A DNA stretch of 64,000 nt. Source: Bifidobacterium pullorum subsp. gallinarum (GTDB lineage: Bacteria; Actinomycetota; Actinomycetes; Actinomycetales; Bifidobacteriaceae). A program made the translations under genes and the position numbers. Below, in pieces: positions 35,092-44,951 of the stretch; within the stretch, counting starts at the first letter, position 1; the number at the start of each line of letters is the position of its first letter. The stretch is taken from the NCBI RefSeq assembly GCF_000741215.1, contig NZ_JGYX01000003.1:124345-188344 (forward strand), given 5' to 3'. A model generated the notes under the pieces. It saw nothing but the letters and a program-made list of their open reading frames with translations, was not told the DNA's origin and ran no database searches.

Positions 35092-36381
35092 TCAGCACAG
35101 GATGGAATGCAGGGCGAGCGCGGAGTTGTCGGTCAGGCTGGCCACCTGGTCGATGACCACGCGCAGCCGTTCGTCGTCGTTGGTGGCCTCGTTCCAGTCC
35201 TGCAGGAACACCGATTCGAGCGCGTCGCTCGGACGCGGCGAGTCGGCCATGAGCACGTCCACCAGATCCTCCACGATGCCGAGCTCCTCCTGATGGAACG
35301 GTTCGCGTTCGCGCGGCGCCATGACGAAGTACACGGCGATGCCCTTGAGCGCCAGGATCTCGTAGCTGGTCTGTTCGGGGATCGCCAGGTTGGCCGAGTA
35401 TCTGGTCAGCGGGCCGCCGCCGTAGGTGGCGCGGGTCTCGCGCTCCACCGACCAGGCGAATCGGCCGATCAGCGTGCTGGTGATGTTCTTCAGCTGCGCC
35501 AGCGCCTGCCTGGAGCCGTTGAAATGCGCCGGGAACATATGCTCGCGCCGCAGCCGCTCCAGAGCGGCGACCAGCAGGTCGGGGTCCCAGCGCTCGCCGT
35601 ACCACTCGCGCGTGATCTCCACGATGCGGTCCACGATGCGGGAGTCGGCCAGGACGATCGGATTGAACGCCCCGGTGGCGATGGCGTCCTCCACGTCATG
35701 CACGGAGTAGGCGATGTCGTCGGACAGGTCCATCACCTGGCACTCCATCGGCTTGGCGCCGGCCGGCGCGCCCTGCTTGAGCCAGCGGAACACGTCCACG
35801 TCGTCCGGGTAGACGCAGAATTTCACGCTGCGGCCGTTGCCGCCACGTGCCACGGCCTCGGCGTAGGTCCACGGGTACTTGACCGCCGCGTCGAGCGAGG
35901 CACGGGTCAGGTTCACGCCGGCCGAGCGGCCATCGTCATGGAATATCTTGGGTTCCAGCCGGGTCAGCAGGCGCAGCGTCTGCGCGTTGCCCTCGAACCC
36001 GCCGATGCCGGCGGCGATGGTCGCCAACGCCTTCTCGCCGTTGTGTCCGAACGGCGGATGGCCCAGGTCGTGCGCCAGGCAGGCGCAGTCGACCACGTCG
36101 GGATCGCAGCCGAGCATCGCGGCGATCTGCCGTCCGATCTGGGCGACCTCCAACGTGTGCGTCAGCCGCGTGCGCGCGAAATCGTCGGTGCCGGCGACCA
36201 GCACCTGGCTTTTCGCACCGAGCCGACGCAGCGCGGAGGAATGGATGAGCCGGGCGCGGTCGCGTTCGAAGGCGGTGCGGTTGCGTGATTTCGGAGGCTC
36301 CGCCGCCCAACGCTCCTCGTCGAACGCGGTGTAGCCCTCGCTGTCGGGCAACCGCTCCCCCGAACCGACCATCGGCTCCAT
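35092..36381 (-). CDS. dgt: Deoxyguanosinetriphosphate triphosphohydrolase-like HD protein
   Basis: The protein hydrolyses dNTPs to deoxynucleosides and triphosphate. The HD metal site is clear: RLTHTLEVAQIGRQIA (His) and CLAHDLGHPPFGHNGEKAL (His-Asp). MDLSDDIAYSVHDVEDA gives the later Asp. GAGGAG lies close upstream of two adjacent ATGs, and the second (429 aa) has the better spacing. The stop is 48 bp before dnaG; alr is 19 bp upstream. The alr-dgt-dnaG order suggests one transcript. Confidence 0.92.
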   Translation of the reverse strand: MEPMVGSGERLPDSEGYTAFDEERWAAEPPKSRNRTAFERDRARLIHSSALRRLGAKSQVLVAGTDDFARTRLTHTLEVAQIGRQIAAMLGCDPDVVDCACLAHDLGHPPFGHNGEKALATIAAGIGGFEGNAQTLRLLTRLEPKIFHDDGRSAGVNLTRASLDAAVKYPWTYAEAVARGGNGRSVKFCVYPDDVDVFRWLKQGAPAGAKPMECQVMDLSDDIAYSVHDVEDAIATGAFNPIVLADSRIVDRIVEITREWYGERWDPDLLVAALERLRREHMFPAHFNGSRQALAQLKNITSTLIGRFAWSVERETRATYGGGPLTRYSANLAIPEQTSYEILALKGIAVYFVMAPREREPFHQEELGIVEDLVDVLMADSPRPSDALESVFLQDWNEATNDDERLRVVIDQVASLTDNSALALHSILC

Positions 36382-36400
36382 CATCGTCTCCTCGCCGGTC

Positions 36401-37768
36401 CTACAGGATGCTGGCGGGGTCGAGCAGCCTGAGGTCGTCCTCGGACAGCACCTCGCGCGCGTTCAGGTACAGGCGCGGGATGCGCCCGCGCAGGCAGGTG
36501 AACACCTCATAGCTGATCGTGCCGGCGGCCCGCGCCCAATCGTCCGCGGTCGGCTCGCCGTAGGCCTCGCCGCGGCCCGGGCCGAACAGCATCACCGTAT
36601 CCCCCTCGTGCACGCCGAGCTCGGCGGCGGAACCGCACAGGTCGAGCACGAACTGGTCCATGCACACGCGGCCGGAGACATGCAGCACGCGTGGGCCGTC
36701 CACGGTCATCACGCGCACCGGGCCGCCGGGCTTGTCCACGTGCTGCGCGCCCTCCACGTCGAAGCCGGAGGCGGAACGGTGGATGCCGTCCGCGTAGCCG
36801 ATCGGCACGATCGCGGTGCTGGTGCGTTCGCCGGTCAGGTAGGTGCGTCCGTAGGAGATGCCATGCCCGGCCTGGACATCCTTGACCGTGCCGAGCTGCG
36901 CCTGCAGGGTCATGGCCGGCCTGAGCCGGTACTTGGACGGCGTGCCCATGGCCGGATCGGGCTCGTAGCCGTACAGGCCGATGCCGGGACGGGTCAGCTC
37001 GAAGCGGATCTCCGGGCGGTCGAGCGTGGCGGCGGTGTTGGCCAGATGCCGGATCTGCGGCGCGATGCCGGCCTGTTTCATCAGCTCGGTGAACGCGTTG
37101 AAGTTCTCGATCTGCTGGTCGGTGGCGGCCACGAACTCCGGCACATCGGGGGCATCGGCCACGGCCAGGTGGCTCCACTGGCCCACCACGCGTACCAGTC
37201 CCTCCTTGGCCAACGGCGCGAGCCGCGCCACCGCGTCGGGGAAGTTCATCTCGGTGAAGCCGTTGCGGCCGAATCCGGAATCGACCTTGACATGGATGAA
37301 CGCGGTGCGACCGGTGGCGCGCGCCGCGGCGGCGACCAGCTCGATGCCGTCGAGGGAGCCAACCGACACGTCGATGTCGTTGGCGATCAGCTCGTCGAGC
37401 GGCGCGGTGGGCCCGCTGTACATCCAGGTCAGGATCCGGCAGCGGTCCAGCCCGATGCCGGCTTTGCGCAGCAGCAGCGCCTCGCGGGCCTGCGCGGTGC
37501 CCAGCCAGGTGGCGCCGCCGGCGAGTGCGGCAAGCGCGGACGGGATCAGGCCGTGGCCGTAGGCGTCGGCCTTGACCACGCCCATGACGGCGGTGCCGGA
37601 TCCCGGCCCGCCGCATACCTCGACCAGATGCCGCATGTTGTCGCGCAATGCGGCGAGGTCCACAATCGCCTGCGCCGGGTATTCCCGGAGCGCACGCTCG
37701 TAGTTCGCCTTGCCCTGTTCGCCGGAAAACCGCCATTGCGGTGCTGCGTTCAACGTCATGGTCTCCAT
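36401..37768 (-). CDS. alr: Alanine racemase
   Basis: Alr converts L- to D-alanine for peptidoglycan with PLP. The 455-aa protein is longer than the usual 370, with about 30 extra N-terminal residues and internal insertions. The PLP Lys is in MGVVKADAYGHGLIPSA, the second catalytic Tyr in VPIGYADGIHRSASG, and the C-terminal metal/dimer motif in VSGRVCMDQFVLDL. ATG 37768 follows AAGGGG by seven bases. The coding frame continues upstream without homology. Confidence 0.94.
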   Translation of the reverse strand: METMTLNAAPQWRFSGEQGKANYERALREYPAQAIVDLAALRDNMRHLVEVCGGPGSGTAVMGVVKADAYGHGLIPSALAALAGGATWLGTAQAREALLLRKAGIGLDRCRILTWMYSGPTAPLDELIANDIDVSVGSLDGIELVAAAARATGRTAFIHVKVDSGFGRNGFTEMNFPDAVARLAPLAKEGLVRVVGQWSHLAVADAPDVPEFVAATDQQIENFNAFTELMKQAGIAPQIRHLANTAATLDRPEIRFELTRPGIGLYGYEPDPAMGTPSKYRLRPAMTLQAQLGTVKDVQAGHGISYGRTYLTGERTSTAIVPIGYADGIHRSASGFDVEGAQHVDKPGGPVRVMTVDGPRVLHVSGRVCMDQFVLDLCGSAAELGVHEGDTVMLFGPGRGEAYGEPTADDWARAAGTISYEVFTCLRGRIPRLYLNAREVLSEDDLRLLDPASIL

Positions 37769-37915
37769 TGTGTCCCCTTGCGGTGACGAATACGGTGGCG
37801 TTCCGTCACATATTCCGGGTTTTGTCACTTTTCGGCGTATGCCGTGCCGCCCGCCCCCGAGGTGCACCCGTCGGCATGGCCGGCGCCGGCACGAAACACG
37901 CCACGCGGATGCCGG

Positions 37916-38443
37916 TCACCATTCGTGGCGCTGGTAGGCGATGCGGGTGGTGTCGGTGGGCCGGTCGAGCAGCTGGATCAGGCCGCAGCGGGCGAATCCG
38001 CAGGTCTCCAGCACATGCTGCATGGCCTTGTTGTTCGGATGGGTGTCGGCGCGCACGTTGCCGTAATGCTTGAGCGCCCAGACGATGCAGTCGCGCGCGG
38101 CGTGCCTGACCAGTCCCGCCGAGGCGATGCGGTGGATGGTCACGTAGGCGTCGTTGTCGAGCCAGGCGCCGTCGATATGTCTGTAGGTCGGATCCTCCCC
38201 GGGGCAGAGCGCGAACTGGGCCAGGATGCGTTCCCTGCCGTCCACGCGGTCCACGAGCAGCATCGTGCGATGGTTGGCGATGTCGTCGAGGACGACCTCC
38301 TCCTTGGGGAATGTGGTGCCCCATTGCGTGGGGTTGCCGCTGCGCGCCATGAGTTCGCGGGCGTGCGCGTAGATTTTCTGCATCTGCGGGAAATCCCGCA
38401 TTGTGGCGTGACGGAACCGCCGCGCAGGCATCGTGTCGGTCAA
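37916..38443 (-). CDS. GNAT family N-acetyltransferase
   Basis: The 175-aa protein has the GNAT fold: RFRHATMRDFPQMQKIYAHA at the N-terminus, TIHRIASAGLVRHAARDCI with a degenerate acetyl-CoA loop, and the NNKAMQHVLETCGFARCG motif near the C-terminus. TTG 38443 has a weak GAGGA site; ATG 38431 is an alternative. It lies between luxS and alr on the same strand without obvious link. The substrate is unknown. Confidence 0.85.
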   Translation of the reverse strand: MTDTMPARRFRHATMRDFPQMQKIYAHARELMARSGNPTQWGTTFPKEEVVLDDIANHRTMLLVDRVDGRERILAQFALCPGEDPTYRHIDGAWLDNDAYVTIHRIASAGLVRHAARDCIVWALKHYGNVRADTHPNNKAMQHVLETCGFARCGLIQLLDRPTDTTRIAYQRHEW

Positions 38444-38650
38444 TTGGTCCTCATCTTCCTCGTCGTCAACTGACCGATAAAGCTAGCACGGCGTATCGTC
38501 TTACGCGCACGCCCGTCCACGTGGTGACGTCCCGCATCATCATGACCATGGCCGGACGATGTCGTCGAGCCATCCTCATGACGATTTCCCGCTTGCGATG
38601 CGGGACGTTCCACGCGCGCGGGGTTCGCGCTGCCCTTGTGCGGCGGCCGC

Positions 38651-39139
38651 TCAGACCACCTTGCGTTCGAATGGGTCGGAGCTGATGCCCTGGGCCAGGA
38701 TGTCGCGGCACCACTGCCTGGCCGTGAACAGGCTGTGGTCACGGTAGTTGCCGCAACTCTCCGCGGTGGTGGCGGGCACGTCCTCCCAGGTGGCCTCGTT
38801 CGCGATGAATTCCAGGGATTCCTTGAGCGCGCGGGCCACGTCCTCGGTGGAGTGCTCGCCCCAGGTCAGCAGGTGGAATCCGGTGCGGCATCCGAACGGC
38901 GAGCAGTCGATGTATCCGGGGATGCGTTTACGCAGCAGGACCGCGATCGTGTGTTCGATGGTGTGCAGGCCGCCGGTCGGGATGGCGTTCTCGTTGGGCT
39001 GGACCAGGCGCAGGTCGTAGTTGGAGATCACGTCGCCGTTCGGCCCGGTCTGTGTGTCGATGTAGCGCACGTACGGCGCCTTGACCTTGGTGTGGTCCAG
39101 CTGGAAACTCTCCACCACCGGCTTGTTGTTCTCGCTCAT
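38651..39139 (-). CDS. luxS: S-ribosylhomocysteine lyase
   Basis: LuxS splits S-ribosylhomocysteine into homocysteine and DPD, the precursor of autoinducer-2. The 162-aa protein carries the metal site [12 protein letters not shown] and [10 protein letters not shown], and the catalytic Cys in [18 protein letters not shown] lies three bases before one ATG and six before the next, so the second is used. recQ and a cysK-type gene lie directly upstream on the same strand; the latter may use homocysteine or sulfide. Confidence 0.96.
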   Translation of the reverse strand: MSENNKPVVESFQLDHTKVKAPYVRYIDTQTGPNGDVISNYDLRLVQPNENAIPTGGLHTIEHTIAVLLRKRIPGYIDCSPFGCRTGFHLLTWGEHSTEDVARALKESLEFIANEATWEDVPATTAESCGNYRDHSLFTARQWCRDILAQGISSDPFERKVV

Positions 39140-39197
39140 CATGGTCTCCTTTGCTATTGGCTATTGGTCGAATACCGTCCATTATCCGCCTGCGGCT

Positions 39198-41228
39198 CTA
39201 GACAGACTCCGCGATGGCCGCGAGGAACCGTTCACCGTAGAGGTTCAGCTTGTTCTCGCCCACGCCGTTGACCTCCAGGAACTCCTCGGGGCTGGCCGGC
39301 CGTTTGGCGCACATATCACGCAGGGTCTTGTCGGAGAACACGATGTACGGCGGTTTGCCGATCTCCTGCGCGATGGTGCGGCGCAACGCCCGCAGCCGTT
39401 CGAACAGCGCCTCGTCGCCCTCGGTGAGCTCCGCGGCCTCCTGTGCGGCCACGGCATCCGGCCCGCCGACGCCACGCCGTGATGTGCCCCCGTGTCCCGC
39501 AGCGTTGCCGTGCCGCCGTTCCACACGCTTGATCTCATAATGGAATCCCTCGTCTCGGGTCTCCCCGGCCCGAGCACCGAAGTGCACGGTCGGCAGCCGC
39601 CCCTCCGAGATGAACAGGAACCCGTCGGTGGCCATCTGGCTCAGCACATCCCGCACCCGCGCTTCGGGCACGTCCCGCAGCATGCCGTAGGTCGGGCATC
39701 GGTCCAGTCCCCGGGAGACCACGTCCTGCGCCCGCGAGCCGCGCAGCACGGCCACGATCTTGCCGGAGCCGAACCCTTGGTTCACATCGTGCACGCACAT
39801 GCTGATCGCCCGCGCGATGTCGGTCACGTCGATGGTTTCGAAGGTGCTCTGGCAGTTCGAGCAGTTGCCGCAGCGCGCATCACGCCCGTCATCCGGCTCG
39901 CCGAAGTACCGGGTCATGTACCGGTGCAGGCAGTCGGTGGTCCGGCAGTAGCCGATCATGCCGTCCAGCAGCCGGCGTCGGCTCATCCGCACGACCTCGC
40001 GCTCCTCGGGGTTCAACCGTTCGTTCCCGTTGTCGGTGTCGAGCAGACGCCGGCGGGTCACGATATCGCCCTCGTTCCACAGCAGCGTGCACCGGCTGGG
40101 TTCGCCGTCACGCCCGGCGCGCCCCGCCTCCTGATAGTAGGCCTCGATGCTTTCCGGCATGTTGTGGTGGATGACGAAGCGCACATTCGATTTGTCGATG
40201 CCCATGCCGAAGGCGTTGGTGGCCACGACCACCGGCACCCGGTCGGTGACGAAGTCGCGCTGCGCCCGCCCGCGCTGGTCGGCCAGCATGCCGCCGTGGT
40301 AGGCGACCGCGATTGGTTCGGACTGTGCCGCATCTTCCCCGGCCGCGGCACGCAGCTGCAGCACCGTACTGTTGAGTGATTCGGCGAGCGCTTCGGTCTC
40401 CTTGCGCGTGGAACAGTACACAATGCCGGAATCCTGTGGATGCACGGCGATATACTGCGCCACCCACGCAGCCTTGTGCTTGTTTTCCATACGGATGACG
40501 TCGAAATACAGGTTCGGCCGGTCGAATCCGGTGACGGTCACCACCGGATCGCGCAACCCCAGCAGCGTGACGATATCGCGCCGCACACGTTCGGTGGCAG
40601 TAGCGGTGAACGCGGCCACAGTAGGCCGCTGCGGCAACGAGGCGATGAACTCGCCGATACCGAGATAGGCGGAGCGGAAATCCTGTCCCCACTGGGAGAC
40701 GCAGTGCGCCTCGTCCACGGCGATGAGCGCGATCGGCACATGCGCAGCGAACTGCCGGAATCGTTCGGTTTCCAGCCGTTCGGGGGCCACATACAACAGC
40801 TTGACTTGTCCAGCGGCGGCCTGGGCCAGCACCATGCCTTGTTCGTCCGGATCCTGCGTGGTATTGATGTACGCGGCGTTCAGACCGGCGTCGTTCAACC
40901 CGTCCACCTGATCGCGCATCAGTGAGATCAACGGCGAGATGACGATGGTGATGCCCGGCAGCAATGCAGCAGGAATCTGATAGCACACGGATTTGCCGGC
41001 ACCGGTCGGCATGACGCCGAGCACGTCACGCCCGGACATGATCGTTCCGACCAGCCCCTCCTGCCCGGGGCGGAACGAATCGTAGCCGAAGTACCGTTTG
41101 AGCGCGGCCAACGCCCGCGCCGCGGCACCGCCCGCGCCGTTCATGACATACGTATTACCCGAGATGTCCGCATTATCTGCGGTCTCCACGGTGCCCGTGG
41201 TGCCCGCCATATCCGCATCGCCAGTCAT
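39198..41228 (-). CDS. recQ: ATP-dependent DNA helicase RecQ
   Basis: RecQ unwinds DNA 3' to 5' in recombinational repair. The protein (about 676 aa) has helicase domain 1 with VMPTGAGKSVCYQIPA and AVDEAHCVSQWGQDF, and domain 2 with VAFGMGID-like VVATNAFGMGIDKSNVRFVI. The RQC zinc site includes CGNCSNC, and a C-terminal HRDC domain spans the last 80 residues. Start choice is uncertain: no clear ribosome site precedes TTG 41237 or ATG 41228. It lies 58 bp upstream of luxS, an arrangement I recall from other bifidobacteria. Confidence 0.93.
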   Translation of the reverse strand: MTGDADMAGTTGTVETADNADISGNTYVMNGAGGAAARALAALKRYFGYDSFRPGQEGLVGTIMSGRDVLGVMPTGAGKSVCYQIPAALLPGITIVISPLISLMRDQVDGLNDAGLNAAYINTTQDPDEQGMVLAQAAAGQVKLLYVAPERLETERFRQFAAHVPIALIAVDEAHCVSQWGQDFRSAYLGIGEFIASLPQRPTVAAFTATATERVRRDIVTLLGLRDPVVTVTGFDRPNLYFDVIRMENKHKAAWVAQYIAVHPQDSGIVYCSTRKETEALAESLNSTVLQLRAAAGEDAAQSEPIAVAYHGGMLADQRGRAQRDFVTDRVPVVVATNAFGMGIDKSNVRFVIHHNMPESIEAYYQEAGRAGRDGEPSRCTLLWNEGDIVTRRRLLDTDNGNERLNPEEREVVRMSRRRLLDGMIGYCRTTDCLHRYMTRYFGEPDDGRDARCGNCSNCQSTFETIDVTDIARAISMCVHDVNQGFGSGKIVAVLRGSRAQDVVSRGLDRCPTYGMLRDVPEARVRDVLSQMATDGFLFISEGRLPTVHFGARAGETRDEGFHYEIKRVERRHGNAAGHGGTSRRGVGGPDAVAAQEAAELTEGDEALFERLRALRRTIAQEIGKPPYIVFSDKTLRDMCAKRPASPEEFLEVNGVGENKLNLYGERFLAAIAESV

Positions 41229-41270
41229 ACCGCCCAAGTCTAGCCGTGCGCCGCTGACGACGGTAGATAT

Positions 41271-42284
41271 CTACCGATATTGCGCGGCCAACGCCGGCGC
41301 GGACGTGCGCTCGACCACATCGCCGAATCCGTGGGCGCGCATCCAGTCGTCGTTGAAGATCTTCGACATGTAGCCGCGGCCGGAATCGGGCAGCAGCACC
41401 ACCATCAGCTGGTCCTCGTCCAGATCACGCTCGCGCGCGTACCGGATCGCCGCCGCGACGGCCATGCCGGAGGACCCGCCGACCAGCAGCCCCTCCTCGC
41501 GGGCGAGCCGCCGCGTCATCTCGAACGATGCGTCGTCCGGCACCGCCACGATCCGGTCCACCACGGACGGGTCGTAGACCTCGGGCACCTCCTCCTTGCC
41601 GGCGCCCTCCACCAGGAACGGATGGATGTGCCCCTGTCCGGACGAGAACACCGACCCCTCCGGATCGGCGCCGATGACGGTGACCGCGCCGCCGGAGACC
41701 TCCTTCAGGTATCGCCCGGTGCCGGTGATCGTGCCGCCGGTGCCGATACCGGCGACGAAATGGGTGACGCGCCCCTCGGCATCCCGCCAGATCTCGGGGC
41801 CGGTGGTCCGGTAGTGGCTCTCCGGGCCGTTCGGGTTCGCGTACTGGTTCGGCATGTAGCCGCCGGGGATCGCGTCGGCGAGCCGGCGGGCGACCGAATA
41901 ATACGATTCCGGATCCTCGGGATCCAGACCGCTGGGTGTGACGACGACCTCGGCGCCGTATGCGCTGAGCACGTCGCGTTTATCCTGCGAGATCTTGTCC
42001 TGCATGACGGCGATCATCCGGTAGCCGCGCTGCTGGGCGATCAGGGCCAGACCGACGCCGGTGTTGCCGCTGGTCGGCTCCACGATGACGCCGCCGGGTT
42101 TGAGCTCGCCGGAACGTTCCGCGGCGTCGATGATGCGTTCGGCGATGCGGTCCTTGGACGAACCGCCGGGATTCAGGTATTCGACTTTGACCGCGATGGT
42201 GGCGCGCACGCCGGCGGTGACGCTGTTGAGACGGATGAGCGGGGTGTTGCCGATCAAATCGGTGATACGGGTGTGGATGGTCAT
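41271..42284 (-). CDS. cysK: Cysteine synthase family PLP enzyme (OASS or cystathionine beta-synthase)
   Basis: The 337-aa protein joins a beta-substituted alanine to sulfide or homocysteine. The PLP Lys is in EYLNPGGSSKDRIAERII, the substrate loop in EPTSGNTGVGLALIAQQ, and the phosphate loop in GIGTGGTITGTGRYLK. The length and C-terminus also suit cystathionine beta-synthase, and LuxS downstream produces homocysteine, so either activity is possible. ATG 42284 fits the family N-terminus (TRITDLIGNTPLIRL); its ribosome site is weak. The long upstream extension of the frame has no homology. Confidence 0.88.
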   Translation of the reverse strand: MTIHTRITDLIGNTPLIRLNSVTAGVRATIAVKVEYLNPGGSSKDRIAERIIDAAERSGELKPGGVIVEPTSGNTGVGLALIAQQRGYRMIAVMQDKISQDKRDVLSAYGAEVVVTPSGLDPEDPESYYSVARRLADAIPGGYMPNQYANPNGPESHYRTTGPEIWRDAEGRVTHFVAGIGTGGTITGTGRYLKEVSGGAVTVIGADPEGSVFSSGQGHIHPFLVEGAGKEEVPEVYDPSVVDRIVAVPDDASFEMTRRLAREEGLLVGGSSGMAVAAAIRYARERDLDEDQLMVVLLPDSGRGYMSKIFNDDWMRAHGFGDVVERTSAPALAAQYR

Positions 42285-42412
42285 GATGCTGCTTTCTGCG
42301 AGTTGTTGACGGTTGCGGAATCGAAATCGGAGAACAGACGATGCGACCGCGGGTGCGGCCCGATTCAGCGACAACAACAGCAGCGAATAATCATGCTGCG
42401 AGCATAGCAAAG

Positions 42413-42442
42413 CCGGACACGGAACCATCATCCCGCGTCCGG
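42413..42442. terminator. Hairpin after the ABC exporter operon
   Basis: CCGGACACGG (42413-42422) and CCGCGTCCGG (42433-42442) form a 10-bp stem with one mismatch. It lies just after the stop of the minus-strand permease and before the cysK leader. Confidence 0.55.
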
Positions 42443-42467
42443 TATGCAGACACCTCGGTCGTGATGG

Positions 42468-43352
42468 TCACGCCATCGCCTCGATGCCGGGACGAACCTC
42501 TCGTCGGCGAATGAGCAGCCATGATGCCGTGCCACACAACAACGAGACCACCACCATGCTGCCCAGCAGCGGCCACAGGCTATAGGCGGACTCCCGCCCC
42601 ATGCCCACGCCGCGCTGGTACACGCCCATCATGAACGCCAGCAATCGGTCGACTGTATCCCGGATTCCCGACGGCACCAACCGCCCGTACAGCAGTGCGA
42701 CGACGAACGCCACCGCCAACGCCGCAAGCACGCCGCGCACTTGCAGACGCGCCGCCAATTCGCCGAGCGTCTGACCGATCATCGCGGCCATCATCAGGAA
42801 CGCGAACACCGCCAGAGTCAACACCAGCCAATTGATGCGCGGCATCGGCACGGCGGTTCTGCCAAATTCATCAGACAGATAGCGCGGATTCCATGACAGC
42901 GTATACGGATACCGGGCGATCATCTCCGCCCGCCCGACGAATATCTGCCAGGCCGGCACGCGAATCACTACAATGTCCACCACCGCCACAACGGTCAGCA
43001 CCGCACCCACCGCAGCGGCGATGCAGGCGTTGCCCGCGAACTGCGTGGTAACAATGGTCCGTCGCGACACGCCTTGGCAGATCAGGAACCGGAACATCGA
43101 CCAGGAGGCTACGGCTGAGGTCGCCAGGGTGAACGAGCACAACCAATAGAGCATGTCATGATCCGGGGCCACGATACCTCCAAGCAGGTGTCCGACGCCG
43201 GCCAGCAGCATGTCCAACACCAGCGCAACCACCGCGACGACCACACCCATTGCGATCCACCGGCGCTCCCGCATCCAGGCAATGCGTCGGGTCCGCCGCG
43301 CAGGCCCGTCCCCACGGATACCAACCCCTCTCAACAATCCACGATCACCCAT
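42468..43352 (-). CDS. ABC-type exporter membrane subunit
   Basis: The 294-aa protein has six predicted helices, for example WIAMGVVVAVVALVLDMLLAG near residue 35, ACIAAAVGAVLTVVAVVDIVV near 110, and VVVSLLCGTASWLLI near the end. It starts at an ATG seven bases after AAAGGAGG, immediately after the ATPase stop. No family was recognised beyond an ABC-2-like layout. With the ATPase and the YtrA-type regulator it forms a three-gene operon for efflux, probably of peptides or envelope-active compounds. Confidence 0.75.
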   Translation of the reverse strand: MGDRGLLRGVGIRGDGPARRTRRIAWMRERRWIAMGVVVAVVALVLDMLLAGVGHLLGGIVAPDHDMLYWLCSFTLATSAVASWSMFRFLICQGVSRRTIVTTQFAGNACIAAAVGAVLTVVAVVDIVVIRVPAWQIFVGRAEMIARYPYTLSWNPRYLSDEFGRTAVPMPRINWLVLTLAVFAFLMMAAMIGQTLGELAARLQVRGVLAALAVAFVVALLYGRLVPSGIRDTVDRLLAFMMGVYQRGVGMGRESAYSLWPLLGSMVVVSLLCGTASWLLIRRREVRPGIEAMA

Positions 43353-43353
43353 G

Positions 43354-44268
43354 TCAATGCCTCCTTTGCACCAATCGGGTCATATACGTCTGCAGATCAG
43401 GGGTTCGCGCACGCACGCCATCCGGCAGTCCGCCTGTGATGAAACCGGATGAAGCGGCCACGGACGCGGATGCACCACCCTCCGGCTCAGATGCCGAGAC
43501 CATGCCGACCAGTGCGCTGACCGAATCGCCCCGATGCTCCACGTCCAGCACTCGCAATCCGCGACCAGCCGCATACGCGCGGACGACGTCGGACGGGCCG
43601 ACCAGCAACGCCGCATGACTGCAAAGGTCCTGCACCTCGAACGAGTCGATACGTCGACCTTGATCGATGATAACGGCCCGTTCCAGGATGTCGGCGAATT
43701 CCGCGATCTCGTGAGTGGCGATCACAATCGTGCGCGACCGACGACGGTACGCCTCCAACACCGCCTCCACCATCAGCCGCCGGTTCACTGGGTCAAGCCC
43801 GGTCGTTGGCTCGTCCAGAAACAGATAATCGACCGGCATGCATAATCCGATGAGCATGCGCGCCATCGTGCGCTGTCCAAGCGAAAGGCGGCCATAGACC
43901 GCATCCGGAGACAAGCCGAATCTTGCCACCAGCTCCCGCGCCAGCCCGAGGTCAAACCGTCCGTCCATATGCGCACAATCCGCAAGCATGGCGGACAAGG
44001 TGACGCCGTCCCACCAAGGCAACCGCTCATTGGCCAAGTAGACGCGCGCCATCAGCCGCTCGCACTCCGCCAACGGTTCCCCATCCAACACGATCCGGCC
44101 GGTATCGGGAATCAGCCGATTGCCGATGCATCCTAGCAACGTCGATTTGCCGGCACCGTTGCGTCCGAACAGACCATAGATAACGTTCGGTTCAAAGGTG
44201 ACGCTCAACCGATTCAACGCGGTCGAGCCGCCATACTGTTTCGTCAATGCCGTCACTGACAAACTCAT
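43354..44268 (-). CDS. ABC transporter ATP-binding protein (YtrB-like)
   Basis: The 304-aa ATPase has Walker A LFGRNGAGKSTLLGC, signature LSLGQRTMARM and Walker [15 protein letters not shown]. The signature has LSLGQ rather than LSGGQ, as in many YtrB/drug exporters. The last 80 residues lie beyond the nucleotide domain. ATG 44268 overlaps the stop of the GntR gene by four bases, so translation is coupled. The membrane subunit follows directly. Confidence 0.88.
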   Translation of the reverse strand: MSLSVTALTKQYGGSTALNRLSVTFEPNVIYGLFGRNGAGKSTLLGCIGNRLIPDTGRIVLDGEPLAECERLMARVYLANERLPWWDGVTLSAMLADCAHMDGRFDLGLARELVARFGLSPDAVYGRLSLGQRTMARMLIGLCMPVDYLFLDEPTTGLDPVNRRLMVEAVLEAYRRRSRTIVIATHEIAEFADILERAVIIDQGRRIDSFEVQDLCSHAALLVGPSDVVRAYAAGRGLRVLDVEHRGDSVSALVGMVSASEPEGGASASVAASSGFITGGLPDGVRARTPDLQTYMTRLVQRRH

Positions 44269-44633
44269 TGTCGGTATCCCTTCTCGATCAGCCCGATAAG
44301 CTCCTGGCAACCGATTCCCAGTCGCCGCGCCTCCGCCACCAGGTCGGTGACGCAATCGCGCTCAAATCGCTCCCGTTCCTCGCGGCGCAGCCGCTCCATG
44401 GCCCCGGGAACCACGAACATGCCAAGTCCCCTGCGTTTCTCCAGCAGCCCCTCATCCACCAACATCGTCATGCCTTTGAGCACGGTGGCCGGATTGATGG
44501 TGTACGTACGGGAGATTTCCGTGGTGCTGGGCACCTGTTCGCCTTCGGGGAGAGCACCCGAAGCGATGCCCGCACGCAACTGGTCGGCCACCTGCACGAA
44601 CAGCGGCTGCGGACCGGAGAAATCAAAGTCCAC
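44265..44633 (-). CDS. GntR family regulator, YtrA subfamily
   Basis: The 122-aa protein holds a winged helix (PLFVQVADQLRAGIASGALPEGE in part, then INPATVLKGMTMLVDEGLLE and RRGLGMFV). The short effector-less tail of about 45 residues defines the YtrA group. GTG 44633 is chosen because GGAGG lies eight bases before it; the open frame to 44669 has no site. YtrA-type regulators usually repress the ABC operon they head, as here. Confidence 0.88.
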   Translation of the reverse strand: MDFDFSGPQPLFVQVADQLRAGIASGALPEGEQVPSTTEISRTYTINPATVLKGMTMLVDEGLLEKRRGLGMFVVPGAMERLRREERERFERDCVTDLVAEARRLGIGCQELIGLIEKGYRQ

Positions 44634-44676
44634 GCCTTCACCTCCAACGATCGCGATTCCAGCGCCCAACTTAACT

Positions 44677-44700
44677 GGTTAGTTACTTAACCAACTAACC
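44677..44700. promoter_or_regulatory. YtrA-type operator
   Basis: GGTTAGTT, eight bases, AACTAACC is a perfect 8-8-8 palindrome 44 bp upstream of the GntR start. Further partial units (TTAACT, GTTACTTAAC, ATATAACC) extend it. Place and form fit autoregulation of the ABC operon. The rest of the gap to 44951 holds no gene or clear signal that I can see. Confidence 0.7.
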
Positions 44701-44951
44701 ATATAACCATGATAACGCCGCGTCATCGTTCCTGTCAACGTCATGCAATCAACAAATGCCGGCAATATGCTCCGATTCACCGCCGCATCCCCGCCCGCTC
44801 ACTTCACAGGAACCACCGACATAATGGACGCCGGCGTGCAGCGCCAACGGCCGACGATGGTCGCAGCCCGCAGTCAACGTGCCGCCAAACCGTCACCGTG
44901 TAACATCTCACCATCCGGCAACACCCCCCGGCACGGCCCGCCGGCGCTCCC

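Noticed and set aside
34009-36288. 759-aa plus-strand frame opposite dnaG and dgt
   Set aside because: Shadow of two conserved genes, composition typical of antisense GC-rich DNA.
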